From Nocardia aobensis NBRC 100429 (lineage in GTDB: Bacteria; Actinomycetota; Actinomycetes; Mycobacteriales; Mycobacteriaceae), in NCBI RefSeq assembly GCF_000308375.1, contig NZ_BAFQ01000150.1:1-64000 (forward strand): a stretch of DNA of 64,000 nucleotides. The letters are read 5' to 3'. Positions within the stretch are counted from its first letter, which is position 1. Each line of letters starts with the position of its first letter. Shown piece by piece: positions 14,650 through 23,449 of this stretch. The notes under the pieces were generated by a model, which was not told where the DNA came from, made no database searches, and saw only the letters and a list, made by a program, of their open reading frames with translations. Made by a program: the position numbers and the translations under genes.

Positions 14650-17487
14650 TTACCGGCGGCGCTTGGTCTTCGCCGGCTTGCCCTGCTTGGCGCGGTCGCG
14701 CTCGGCCTCGCGGCGTTCGCGGCGGGTCATGCCGGTGGCGGGGGTGTCGCCGTATTCCTGGGCGGCGCTGCGGACTTCGGCGTGGCCACCTTCGTCCGGG
14801 CCGGAGAAGCTGAGACCGCGCGGGCCGGATTCGTCGATTCCCTTGGCGCGCAAGGCCGCCGGGGCGTTCTCGGCGGCGCCGTTACCCTGGGGCACGGCCG
14901 GAGCGGGATGCATCGCGCCCACCGGGGACCGCAGGCCGGGGTCGACCGCGGGCTGCTGTTCGGGGGCCTGCTGGACCTCCACCTGGAGGTTGAACAGGAA
15001 GCCGACCGACTCCTCCTTCAAGCCCTCGAGCATGGCGGCGAACATGTCGAAACCCTCGCGCTGGTACTCGACGAGCGGATCGCGCTGCGCCATCGCGCGC
15101 AGGCCGATGCCCTCCTTGAGGTAGTCCATCTCGTAGAGGTGTTCGCGCCACTTGCGGTCCAGGACCGACAGCAGGACCTGGCGTTCGAGGTTGCGCATGC
15201 TGCCGGGACCGGCCAGATCGTCGATCTCCTTCTCACGCCGCGCATAAGCGTCGTGGGCGTCTTCGAGAACGGCCTCGAGCAGTTCCTCGCGGCTCAGTTC
15301 GCCGATCTCGCCGTCCTCGGTTTCACCGGTCAGATCCTGGTATTCGATGCCGACCGAGTACAGCGTCTTCAGCGCCGTCCACAGCTTGGCCAGATCCCAG
15401 TCCTCGACGTAGCCCTCGGAAGTGGCGCCGTCGACGTAGGCGGTGATCACGTCGGTGATCATCGACTGAACCTGGCCCTCCATATCCTCGCCGGCCAGGA
15501 TGCGCTGGCGCTCGGCGTAGATGACGGTGCGCTGCTGGTTCATCACCTCGTCGTACTTCAGAACGTTCTTGCGGATTTCGAAGTTCTGCTGCTCGACCTG
15601 GGTCTGGGCGCTCTTGATCGCGCGGGAGACCATCTTGGCCTCGATCGGCACGTCGTCGGGCAGGTTGAGCCGGGTCATGATCGACTCCAGGGCCGCACCG
15701 TTGAAGCGCCGCATCAACTCGTCGCCGAGCGAGAGGTAGAAGCGCGATTCACCCGGGTCGCCCTGGCGGCCGGCACGACCGCGCAGCTGGTTGTCGATGC
15801 GCCGCGACTCGTGCCGCTCGGTGCCCAGCACGTAGAGGCCGCCGGCGTCGCGCACCAGATCGGCGTCGTCTTCGACCTGCCGCTTGACCTGCTCCAGCGC
15901 GGGCAGCCAGTTGGCCTCGTAGTCGTCCGGCGTCTCGACCGGATCCAGGCCCTGCCGCCGCAGCAGCGTATCGGTGATGATGTCGGGGTTACCGCCGAGC
16001 ACGATGTCGGTACCACGGCCGGCCATATTCGTCGCCACGGTGACCGCGCCCGGGCGGCCGGCCTCGGCGATGATCTGCGCTTCCTGCTCGTGGAACTTCG
16101 CGTTCAGCACGTTGTGCGGGATACCGCGCTTGGTGAGCAGCTTCGACAGATACTCCGAGCGCTCCACCGAGGTGGTACCGATCAGCACCGGCTGGTTCTT
16201 CTCGTGCCGCTCGGCGATGTCGTCGGCCACCGCGGCGAATTTCGATTCCTCGGTCTTGTAGATCAGGTCCGCCTGATCCATGCGGATCATCGGCTTGTTG
16301 GTCGGGATCGGCACCACGCCGAGACCGTAGGTCTGGTGGAGCTCGGCCGCCTCGGTTTCGGCGGTACCGGTCATACCGGACAATTTATCGTACAGGCGGA
16401 AATAGTTCTGCAGTGTGATGGTGGCCAGCGTCTGGTTCTCCGGCTGGATCTCCACACCTTCTTTGGCCTCGATGGCCTGGTGCATGCCCTCGTTGTAGCG
16501 ACGGCCGACCAGAATGCGGCCGGTGAATTCGTCGACGATGATGACCTCGCCGTTGCGGACGATGTAATCCTTGTCGCGAGCGTAGAGTTCCTTGGCCTTG
16601 ATCGCGTTGTTCAGATAGCTGACCAGCGGCGAGTTGGCGGCCTCGTACAGATTGTCGATACCGAGCTGATCCTCGACGAATTCGACACCGGCCTCGTGCA
16701 CGCCGATGGTGCGCTTCTTGATGTCGACCTCGTAGTGCACATCCTTCTTCAGAAGCGGTGCGATACGGGCGAATTCGGCATACCACTTACTCGACGCGTC
16801 GGCCGGGCCGGAAATGATCAGCGGCGTGCGGGCCTCGTCGATCAGAATCGAGTCGACCTCGTCGACCACGGCGAAGTTGTGCCCGCGCTGGACCAGATCG
16901 TCCAGCGAATGGGTCATGTTGTCGCGCAGATAATCGAAGCCGAATTCGTTGTTCGTGCCGTAGGTGATGTCGGCGCTGTAGGCCGCACGCCGCTCGGCGG
17001 GGCTCATCCCGGACAGGATCGCGCCGACCTGCAGGCCGAGGAAACGGTGCACGCGGCCCATCCACTCGGAGTCACGGCGGGCCAGGTAGTCGTTGGTGGT
17101 GACGATGTGGACACCGTCGCCGCTGATGGCGTTGAGATACGCGGGAAGCACCGAGGTGAGCGTCTTACCTTCACCGGTTTTCATCTCGGCGACATTGCCG
17201 ATGTGCAGGGCCGCGCCACCCATCACCTGCACCTTGTAATGCTTCTGATTCAGCACGCGCCAGGAGGCCTCACGGGCGGCCGCGAAAGCCTCGAGCAGCA
17301 ACTCGTCCAGGGATTCGCCGTCGGCGTAGCGCTGTTTGAATTCGTCGGTCTTCGCGCGCAGTTCCGCGTCGGTCAGATCGGCGTACTCGTCGTCCAGACT
17401 GAGAACTTCGTCGGCCAGATGCGCGAGCCGCTTGACGGTGCGACCCTCACCAAAACGTAGCAACCTCGTCAGTGTCAGCGCAGGCAC
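14650..17487 (-). CDS. secA: Preprotein translocase ATPase SecA1
   Basis: 945 residues, full length. The Walker A motif MKTGEGKT is at 102-109, then VVDEVDSILIDEARTPLIISG covers Walker B and the adjoining motif. GVEIQPENQTLATITLQNYF belongs to the preprotein-binding region, and TNMAGRGTDI and RGRAGRQGDPG are motifs V and VI of the second nucleotide domain. The C-terminus is Pro/Ala-rich and ends in a basic KTKRRR tail instead of the zinc-binding CxCxSGxxxxCC tail, as in mycobacterial SecA1. It powers Sec export of unfolded preproteins. GTG start at 17487. The 252-bp upstream gap holds its promoter; I see no clear hexamers there and no other gene. Confidence 0.98.
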   Translation of the reverse strand: MPALTLTRLLRFGEGRTVKRLAHLADEVLSLDDEYADLTDAELRAKTDEFKQRYADGESLDELLLEAFAAAREASWRVLNQKHYKVQVMGGAALHIGNVAEMKTGEGKTLTSVLPAYLNAISGDGVHIVTTNDYLARRDSEWMGRVHRFLGLQVGAILSGMSPAERRAAYSADITYGTNNEFGFDYLRDNMTHSLDDLVQRGHNFAVVDEVDSILIDEARTPLIISGPADASSKWYAEFARIAPLLKKDVHYEVDIKKRTIGVHEAGVEFVEDQLGIDNLYEAANSPLVSYLNNAIKAKELYARDKDYIVRNGEVIIVDEFTGRILVGRRYNEGMHQAIEAKEGVEIQPENQTLATITLQNYFRLYDKLSGMTGTAETEAAELHQTYGLGVVPIPTNKPMIRMDQADLIYKTEESKFAAVADDIAERHEKNQPVLIGTTSVERSEYLSKLLTKRGIPHNVLNAKFHEQEAQIIAEAGRPGAVTVATNMAGRGTDIVLGGNPDIITDTLLRRQGLDPVETPDDYEANWLPALEQVKRQVEDDADLVRDAGGLYVLGTERHESRRIDNQLRGRAGRQGDPGESRFYLSLGDELMRRFNGAALESIMTRLNLPDDVPIEAKMVSRAIKSAQTQVEQQNFEIRKNVLKYDEVMNQQRTVIYAERQRILAGEDMEGQVQSMITDVITAYVDGATSEGYVEDWDLAKLWTALKTLYSVGIEYQDLTGETEDGEIGELSREELLEAVLEDAHDAYARREKEIDDLAGPGSMRNLERQVLLSVLDRKWREHLYEMDYLKEGIGLRAMAQRDPLVEYQREGFDMFAAMLEGLKEESVGFLFNLQVEVQQAPEQQPAVDPGLRSPVGAMHPAPAVPQGNGAAENAPAALRAKGIDESGPRGLSFSGPDEGGHAEVRSAAQEYGDTPATGMTRRERREAERDRAKQGKPAKTKRRR

Positions 17488-17739
17488 GGGTCTCGTCAGT
17501 CCTCTGGTCGATGTTGTCGTCTTGCAGTGCTACATCTTCGGCACACCGCACTACTCGCGGCATACCGAAGCCCCCGCCTCATCGTATGGGCGAAATTCCC
17601 GGCGCGCGGATAAGCGGCATCGTCCATGGTAATGCGGCCTCCATCGTAGGCGCCGCCGCGCCAGCACATCCACAGACAGCGATGCCCCCTCGGGGCCGAC
17701 AGTGATCGATCACACTTCGGGACGACACGCGCCCGGCGA

Positions 17740-18291
17740 TCACCGCATGCGCAGGGCACTCATCCGCCAGTGTCCACGCCGCAGCACCAACCGCGCGGCG
17801 ACGGCGAACCGGCGCTCCCCCCGCTCGTATCCGCCGCACACTTCCGCGGTGTGCCCGGTGACCTCCGCCAGTCTCACCGTGACGAGCACCGCCGTCCCGA
17901 GGCGGCGTTCCGCGGCGGCCGTGCGGGCGAGCGTTTCGACGGCGGCCAGCACGGTCGGCTCGACCACCGAACGCAGCTGCCCGAGCGGACGCCGGCCGTC
18001 GATGACCTCCAGCACCAGCCGCAGCGACTTCTCCGCGAAAGAAGCTGCAGCAGAACTATTTTCATCGCTTTCGGAAATCCGCCGCGGTGGCGGCGCACCG
18101 GCTCCGGAGCCCGGCGAGCGCCCGTCGTGGGCGGACCGGCGCGGTGCCCGCAGTCGCGGCACACCATGGTCGGCGGTCCCCCGATCGAGCGGCGTTCGAT
18201 CACCGGAGCCTTTCGGATCCAACGGTGGTTCGAATAGCGGCGCGCGGCGGGCGCGGCGGGTGTATACCGGGCTTGCAGAAGACTCGAGCAT
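17740..18291 (-). CDS. Rv3235-like protein (DUF6459)
   Basis: 183 residues. The conserved C-terminal half (EKSLRLVLEVIDGRRPLGQLRSVVEPTVL onward, ending GHWRMSALRMR) fits the Rv3235/DUF6459 family, which is found near secA1 in mycobacteria. The first ~90 residues are Arg/Pro/Gly-rich and probably disordered. I chose ATG 18291 because GGGGGAG lies 6 nt upstream; longer readings back to 18534 would collide with the divergent gene. Function is unknown. A link to Sec export is suggested by position only. Confidence 0.8.
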   Translation of the reverse strand: MLESSASPVYTRRARRAPLFEPPLDPKGSGDRTPLDRGTADHGVPRLRAPRRSAHDGRSPGSGAGAPPPRRISESDENSSAAASFAEKSLRLVLEVIDGRRPLGQLRSVVEPTVLAAVETLARTAAAERRLGTAVLVTVRLAEVTGHTAEVCGGYERGERRFAVAARLVLRRGHWRMSALRMR

Positions 18292-18463
18292 TCGACACTC
18301 CCCCTGGTCGGCATGCTTGGGCACGGATCGAACCAGCATGCCATGTCCGGCATCCTCGAAGGCGGAATTCCGGCACCGACGCGACAAGTCCCACACAGTC
18401 CCGCGCGGAAGGTTTGTGTCACCCCACAATGGAGAGCGGCAACGGAGAGGAGCATCGGACAGC

Positions 18464-19885
18464 GTGATCACGAGACTGACGCCGCAGGACGCGTCGTTCT
18501 TCCGGCTCGAGTCGAGCAGCAATCCCATGCACATCGGCTCTCTCGCGATCGTGCGCGTCGCCCCCGAGGACCCCGGCGACGGCTCCTCGTGCGTGGACTA
18601 TCAGACACTGCTGGACCTGGTCGACAGCCGGTTGTCGATGGTGCCGCGCTACCGCCGCAAGGTGCGCGAGGTGCCGTTCAAACTGGGTCGTCCGGTCTGG
18701 GTCGAGGACAGTCGCTTCGACCTCACCTATCACGTGCGACGTTCGGCGCTGCCGGCTCCGGGCTCCGACGAACAGCTCTACGAACTGGTCGGGCGGCTGT
18801 CCTCGCGAGCACTCGACCCGAGCCGGCCGCTGTGGGAGATGTACCTGATCGAAGGACTGTCCGGCGACCGCTGCGCGATCTTCACCAAAACCCATTCGGC
18901 GCTGGTCGACGGCGATACCGCACTCGAGATCGGGCACGTCATCCTCGACTCGGGGCCCGCGCCGCGGGTGGTCGCCACCGATACCTGGGTGGCTCACCGC
19001 GAACCCGGCGAGGTGGAACTGCTGGGCATGTCGCTGGCCGAAATGGCGACCCAGCCCGCGGCGGCGTGGGAAGTCGTGCGCGACGCCGGCGCCAACGCGT
19101 CCGCGGTGGTGGCCGCCGCGGGTAAGGCCGTCGACGCCGCCGTCAGCCGGGTGCGCGCGGCCGGGCGCACGGCACCGGACAGTCCCTTCAACACCTCGAT
19201 CTCGCGATGCCGCCGATTCGATATCGCACGGACCGACCTCGAGGACTATCGCCGGATCCGAAGACACTTCGACTGCTCGATCAACGACGCCATTCTCGCC
19301 GTGGTGACCGGCGCCTTACGGATCTTCCTGCAGTCGCGGGGTGAGGTCCTGGTCGAATCGGCGGTGCTGCGAGCGGTGGTGCCGATGTCGGTCTACGTCG
19401 ACGGGCCGCCCGACGACACGCTGCGCCCGGCGAGCGAGGTCTCCTCGTTCCTGATCGATCTGCCGGTGGGAGAGCAGAATCCGGTCATGCGGTTGTCGCA
19501 CATCTCGCACGCCACGGCCGAGAATTCCCGGCACGGACGCGCGGTACGGGCGCGCACCCTGGTTCACATGGCCGGCTTCGCCCCGGCCAGCCTGCACGCG
19601 ATGAGTGTGCGGGCGGCGAGTACGTTCGCAGAACACACATTCAATCTGGTGATCACCAACGCGCCGGGTCCGCAGCGGCCGATGTACATCGGCGGCGCAC
19701 GGATGCTGGAGATGTATCCGGTATCGCCGTTGCTGCGCAATCAGGCGTCGAGCATCGGAATCACGTCCTACGACGGACGTGTGTTCTACGGTCTCAATGC
19801 CGACCGCGAGGCGATGGCCGATATCGCCGTACTGGCGGCGGCGGTGCGCGAATCCATGGAGGAGATGCTCGGTGCCTGCGTCTGA
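18464..19885 (+). CDS. WS/DGAT-family acyltransferase-like protein with altered active-site motif
   Basis: 473 residues, the full two-domain wax ester synthase/diacylglycerol acyltransferase fold. The N-terminal LTPQDASFFRLESSSNPMHIG and the C-terminal VITNAPGPQRPMYIGGARML and YPVSPLL regions are typical. The active-site motif HHxxxDG reads HSALVDG (H144, S145, D149, G150), so the second, catalytic His is Ser. Activity may be lost or changed. In M. tuberculosis the matching locus (Rv3234c/Rv3233c, as I recall) is split in two; here it is intact. The GTG start at 18464 has GGAGAGGAG upstream with a long spacer. It overlaps the next gene by 14 bp. Confidence 0.85.
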   Translation: MITRLTPQDASFFRLESSSNPMHIGSLAIVRVAPEDPGDGSSCVDYQTLLDLVDSRLSMVPRYRRKVREVPFKLGRPVWVEDSRFDLTYHVRRSALPAPGSDEQLYELVGRLSSRALDPSRPLWEMYLIEGLSGDRCAIFTKTHSALVDGDTALEIGHVILDSGPAPRVVATDTWVAHREPGEVELLGMSLAEMATQPAAAWEVVRDAGANASAVVAAAGKAVDAAVSRVRAAGRTAPDSPFNTSISRCRRFDIARTDLEDYRRIRRHFDCSINDAILAVVTGALRIFLQSRGEVLVESAVLRAVVPMSVYVDGPPDDTLRPASEVSSFLIDLPVGEQNPVMRLSHISHATAENSRHGRAVRARTLVHMAGFAPASLHAMSVRAASTFAEHTFNLVITNAPGPQRPMYIGGARMLEMYPVSPLLRNQASSIGITSYDGRVFYGLNADREAMADIAVLAAAVRESMEEMLGACV

Positions 19886-20477
19886 TCAGGGCAAGCTACG
19901 CGTCTATGTCCCGGCCACCATCGCCATGCTCCGGGAATTGGTGGCGCAGCGCGAAATTCGCGCCGTCAACGACACCGCCTTCGCGGTCACCCCCGCGCTG
20001 CGCGAGGCATACGCCTCCGGCGACGACGAGGAACTGGCCGAGGTGGCGATGGGCGAGGCCGCGCGCGCATCGCTGCGACTGCTCGCCGAGGAACGCGAAT
20101 CCGCGCTGCTGCAGGCCGACGACGACGCCGAGCCCGCCGGCACCGATCCCGACGCTCCCGCCGAGGACGGCGGATCGTCGTATTCGGCCCCGGTCTATCG
20201 CCGTGCCGTGATCGCCGCCGATGTGACGGGCACGACCCTGCGCCCGGATCTCGACGATGCGGTGGTCCGGCTGTCCGGGCCGATCACCTACCAGCGCATC
20301 GCCTCGGTGCACGTCGACCTGGCCGAGGCCGAACCGCAGGTCGCCAAGGCCGTCGACGTCATCGATGCGGCCGATCTGGGCGATCCGGACGCGGAATTCG
20401 TGCTGGGCGACGCGGAGGATCACCAGCTGGCTTGGTATGCGGCACAGGAGTTGCCGTTCCTGCTCGACCTCCTCTGA
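19872..20477 (+). CDS. DUF6912/Rv3231c-like protein
   Basis: 201 residues. The start is GTG 19872, inside the preceding gene (14-nt overlap), with a strong GGAGGAG 7 nt upstream, so it is translationally coupled. The N-terminal part (KLRVYVPATIAMLRELVAQREI, then NDTAFAVTPALREAYASGDDEE) and the C-terminal ALAWYAAQELPFLL-like region match the conserved mycobacterial protein that sits between the desaturase reductase and the WS/DGAT locus. It is very acidic. No catalytic motif is visible. The conserved neighbourhood suggests a role in lipid metabolism, but this is inference only. Confidence 0.8.
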   Translation: MPASDQGKLRVYVPATIAMLRELVAQREIRAVNDTAFAVTPALREAYASGDDEELAEVAMGEAARASLRLLAEERESALLQADDDAEPAGTDPDAPAEDGGSSYSAPVYRRAVIAADVTGTTLRPDLDDAVVRLSGPITYQRIASVHVDLAEAEPQVAKAVDVIDAADLGDPDAEFVLGDAEDHQLAWYAAQELPFLLDLL

Positions 20478-20486
20478 TCCGCCCGC

Positions 20487-20506
20487 TAACCTACGATGCC
20501 GTAACC
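20487..20506. promoter_or_regulatory. 20-bp desaturase-locus element, copy 1
   Basis: TAACCTACGATGCCGTAACC contains TACG-N4-CGTA arms. It recurs with close variants twice before the second desaturase gene. Here it lies 41 bp before the reductase start. TAACCT could also serve as a -10 (TCGACC lies 17 bp upstream), so a bound repressor would block initiation. The regulator is not encoded nearby. Confidence 0.6.
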
Positions 20507-20546
20507 TTGGCTCGAAGGGTGCGCCGCAGGCGCGTGATCACAGGAA

Positions 20547-21731
20547 ATGAGCATTCGCACGATGGTGTCGAAATCGGTACAAGGCCTGCGGGCATGGCTC
20601 GAGGCCCCCGTCGCCGACGCGAAGATGGCCGGACGCACGCGCCTGGACGCGCTGCGCGGAGCGGCCGCCCGCATCACCACCCCGCTGCTGCCCGACGATT
20701 ATCTGCATCTGGTGAATCCGCTGTGGTCGGCGCGGGAGCTGCGCGGACGGATCGTCGAAGTCCGCAAGGAGACCGCGGATTCGGTGACCCTGGTGATCAA
20801 GCCGGGCTGGGGTTTCGACTTCACCTTCACCCCCGGCCAGTACATCGGCATCGGTGTCCTGGTCGACGGACGCTGGCACTGGCGGTCGTATTCGCTGACC
20901 TGCCCGCCGGACTGGACCGCCCCGGACAACCGCGCCGAACGGGTGATCTCGATCGCGGTGAAGGCGATGCCGGAGGGCTTCCTGTCCAGCCACCTGGTCA
21001 ACGGCGTGCCGCAGGGCACGGTCGTCCGTCTGGCCGCGCCGCAGGGCGGGTTCGTGCTGCCGGAGCCGCCGCCGGCGAAGGTGTTGTTCATCACCGCGGG
21101 CAGCGGCATCACCCCGGTGATGGCCATGCTGCGGACCATGGACCGCCGCGCCGCCGACCGCACCGACGGCGACGCGATGGACGACATCGTGCACATCCAT
21201 TCCGCCCGGACCGCCGAGGACGTCATGTTCGGCGCGGAACTGCGGGCGCTGCACGACAAGCATCCGGGTTTCACCGCCCATATCCACCTCACCGGTGAGC
21301 AGGGTAAATTCGATCTGGCCGATCTCGATGCGCGGTTCCCGGACTGGCGCGAGCGCGAGACCTGGGCCTGCGGTCCGGCCGGGCTGCTCAACGATGTCGA
21401 AAAGCATTGGGCCGCCGCGGGTATCAGCGACAAACTGCATGTCGAGCGGTTCGAGGTGGAACGGTCGGCGATCGGCGAGGGCGGCACCGTCACCTTCGCC
21501 CGCACTGATCGCAGCACGGAGGTCGACGGCGCCACCAGCCTGCTCGAGGCCGGTGAGGCGGCGGGCGTGCAGATGCCGTTCGGCTGCCGGATGGGTATCT
21601 GCCAGACCTGCGTGGTCACCCTGACCGACGGGCATGTGCGCGATCTGCGCAACGGCGCCGAACATCAGGCCGGGGAGAAGGTGCAGACCTGCATCTCGGC
21701 CGCGGCTGGAGACTGCACCCTGGACGTGTGA
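20547..21731 (+). CDS. Ferredoxin reductase (FAD/NAD(P)H plus [2Fe-2S]) partner of the DesA3-type desaturases
   Basis: 394 residues. After an ~65-residue helical N-terminus come the FAD-binding barrel (RWHWRSYSLTCPP), the NAD(P)-binding domain (VLFITAGSGITPVMAML) and CGPAGLLNDVEKHW. The C-terminal plant-type [2Fe-2S] domain has cysteines in CRMGICQTC and a fourth in VQTCISAA. The architecture matches Rv3230c, the electron donor to the Delta9 stearoyl-CoA desaturase DesA3. Two DesA3-like genes follow on the same strand. The ATG at 20547 has AGGA very close; ATG 20562 is an alternative. One copy of the 20-bp element precedes it. Confidence 0.94.
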   Translation: MSIRTMVSKSVQGLRAWLEAPVADAKMAGRTRLDALRGAAARITTPLLPDDYLHLVNPLWSARELRGRIVEVRKETADSVTLVIKPGWGFDFTFTPGQYIGIGVLVDGRWHWRSYSLTCPPDWTAPDNRAERVISIAVKAMPEGFLSSHLVNGVPQGTVVRLAAPQGGFVLPEPPPAKVLFITAGSGITPVMAMLRTMDRRAADRTDGDAMDDIVHIHSARTAEDVMFGAELRALHDKHPGFTAHIHLTGEQGKFDLADLDARFPDWRERETWACGPAGLLNDVEKHWAAAGISDKLHVERFEVERSAIGEGGTVTFARTDRSTEVDGATSLLEAGEAAGVQMPFGCRMGICQTCVVTLTDGHVRDLRNGAEHQAGEKVQTCISAAAGDCTLDV

Positions 21732-21827
21732 GTCGCGTTCCGGTGGTGTTCACCCGCTGGCCCCGCGGCGGCGCGAGCGATCACCACCGGTAACCGATAC
21801 CCTGAAGAGGACCAGACCGAGACCTCC

Positions 21828-21941
21828 CACCGAAGCGCAGCGGAGGCGACCGCACCGAAGCGCAGCGGAGGCAATCCGATACCGGCCCGCCGACGCGAGG
21901 CAGAGGCATTCATTTCGAAACCGCCGGAGCGAAGCGGAGGC
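21828..21941. repeat. Three copies of a 20-bp intergenic repeat
   Basis: CACCGAAGCGCAGCGGAGGC occurs at 21828-21847 and again identically at 21853-21872 (25-bp period). A diverged copy, CGCCGGAGCGAAGCGGAGGC, is at 21922-21941. A related copy on the other strand lies at 47494-47513. The three here fill the 221-bp gap between the reductase and first desaturase genes. The last copy overlaps the likely ribosome binding region. Such GAAGCG-rich repeats look like a small dispersed intergenic family; function unknown. Confidence 0.65.
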
Positions 21942-21952
21942 ATTGCAGGACC

Positions 21953-23353
21953 GTGGCCATCACCGACATCAAGGCGTATTCGCATCTGACGGCTGCCGAT
22001 ATCGAGACACTGGGGCAGGAACTCGACACCATCCGCCGCACGGTTGAGCAATCGCTGGGTGAGCGCGACGCCGCCTACATCCGGCGCACCATTCGCGCCC
22101 AGCGCACGCTCGAGGCCGCGGGCAGGGCGGTCCTGTTCGCCGGCCGCAACAAATGGGCCTGGGTCGCCGGCACCGCGATGTTGTCGGTCGCCAAGATCAT
22201 CGAGAACATGGAGCTCGGGCACAACATCAGCCACGGGCAATGGGATTGGATGAACGACCCGGAGATCCACTCCACCAGCTGGGAGTGGGATATGACCGGA
22301 ACCTCCGGGCAATGGAAACGGGCGCACAACTTCTCGCATCACACCTATACCAACATCGTCGGCATGGACGACGACGTGGGCTTCGGCATCCTGCGCATGA
22401 CCCGCGACGAAGAGTGGAAGCCGATCAATCTCGCGCAGCCGGTGGCGAATCTGATCCTGGCCGCGCTCTTCGAGTGGGGTATCGCCCTGCACGATCTCAA
22501 GATCGAGAAACTGCAGGCCGGAGTTCCGCGCAGCGATCTGCTGTCCGAACCCAACCGGCAGTTCCTGCGCAAGGCCGGCCGCCAGGTCGCCAAGGACTTC
22601 GTGGTCTTCCCGCTGCTGAGCGGCCCGGGCTGGAAGGCGACACTGAAGGCCAACGCGACCGCCAATCTGATCCGCAATCTGTGGGCGTACGCGGTGATCT
22701 TCTGCGGGCATTTCCCGGACGGCGCCGAGAAATTCACCCAGGAACAGTTCGCGGACGAGACCCGGGCGGAATGGTATCTGCGGCAGATGCTGGGCAGTGC
22801 CAACTTCCAGGCCGGCCCGGCGATGGCGTTCATGAGTGGCAACCTCTGCTACCAGATCGAGCACCATCTCTTTCCGGACATTCCGAGCAATCGGTATCCG
22901 GAGATCGCCGAGCAGGTCCGTCAACTCTGCGACAAATACGACTTGCCGTACACCACGGGGTCGCTGGGCAAACAATATGCGCTGGCGTTCCGCACGATTC
23001 ACAAACTGGCGCTGCCCGATCGATTCCTCCGCCGTACCGCCGACGACGCCCCGGAGACGTCGTCGGAACGCAAATTCTCGCTGCTGCCCCGTCCGTTTCC
23101 GGCCGGTACCGAGGAGCCGCTGTTCGGTGTCGACCCCCTCACCGGGCGGCGACAGGGATTGCGGTCGGCACTGGTCGATGCCAAGGCCGCATTGCGCGAG
23201 AAGGCCCGGCAGGAAAAGGCGGCGCTGCGCGAGGCGAAGCTCGCCCTGCAGGAAAAAGCTCGGGCCGAAAAGCAGATACTCCGACGCCGCGGACTGCGCG
23301 GACGAGCGACTGTTCGGGTCCGGTTGCGGCAACAACGAAAGCGACTAACCTAA
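21953..23353 (+). CDS. DesA3-like membrane fatty acyl-CoA desaturase with basic coiled-coil tail
   Basis: 466 residues of the membrane diiron desaturase family. Histidine boxes are GHNISHGQWDW, HNFSHHTYTN and QIEHHLFPD. Two pairs of hydrophobic segments are visible (VAGTAMLSVAKIIEN, NLILAALFEWGIAL). It is similar along its length to the next gene. An added C-terminal tail of ~60 residues is rich in Lys/Arg/Ala/Glu with KAALREKARQEKAALREAK-type repeats, which suggests a charged helix. GTG start 21953 with AGGA nearby. It probably introduces a Delta9 double bond into stearoyl/palmitoyl-CoA using the upstream reductase. Confidence 0.93.
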   Translation: MAITDIKAYSHLTAADIETLGQELDTIRRTVEQSLGERDAAYIRRTIRAQRTLEAAGRAVLFAGRNKWAWVAGTAMLSVAKIIENMELGHNISHGQWDWMNDPEIHSTSWEWDMTGTSGQWKRAHNFSHHTYTNIVGMDDDVGFGILRMTRDEEWKPINLAQPVANLILAALFEWGIALHDLKIEKLQAGVPRSDLLSEPNRQFLRKAGRQVAKDFVVFPLLSGPGWKATLKANATANLIRNLWAYAVIFCGHFPDGAEKFTQEQFADETRAEWYLRQMLGSANFQAGPAMAFMSGNLCYQIEHHLFPDIPSNRYPEIAEQVRQLCDKYDLPYTTGSLGKQYALAFRTIHKLALPDRFLRRTADDAPETSSERKFSLLPRPFPAGTEEPLFGVDPLTGRRQGLRSALVDAKAALREKARQEKAALREAKLALQEKARAEKQILRRRGLRGRATVRVRLRQQRKRLT

Positions 23354-23411
23354 GCCATATCGGGCACGATCACAATGCGGTATACGCCACAGTTGTAATC
23401 CGATCCGGAGA

Positions 23412-23446
23412 TAACCTACGGGACCGTAACCTACGGTAGTGTAACC
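23412..23446. promoter_or_regulatory. 20-bp desaturase-locus element, copies 2 and 3 (overlapping)
   Basis: TAACCTACGGGACCGTAACC (23412-23431) and TAACCTACGGTAGTGTAACC (23427-23446) overlap by 5 bp and end 3 bp before the ATG of the second desaturase. TAGTGT at 23437-23442 lies 7 nt before the ATG, so a leaderless transcript is possible. The arrangement suggests tight repression of this paralogue by the factor acting at copy 1. Confidence 0.65.
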
Positions 23447-23449
23447 AGC

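Noticed and set aside
14641..17460. A 939-codon open frame antisense to secA
   Set aside because: It is a GC-codon shadow of secA: the opposite strand has full-length conserved SecA motifs, and the antisense product is a low-complexity Val/Asp/Gly-rich sequence with no domain.
17702..18463. N-terminal extension making the WS/DGAT gene 727 residues
   Set aside because: The family-like N-terminus LTPQDASFF begins right after GTG 18464. The extension is Arg/Ser-rich noise lying opposite the DUF6459 gene.
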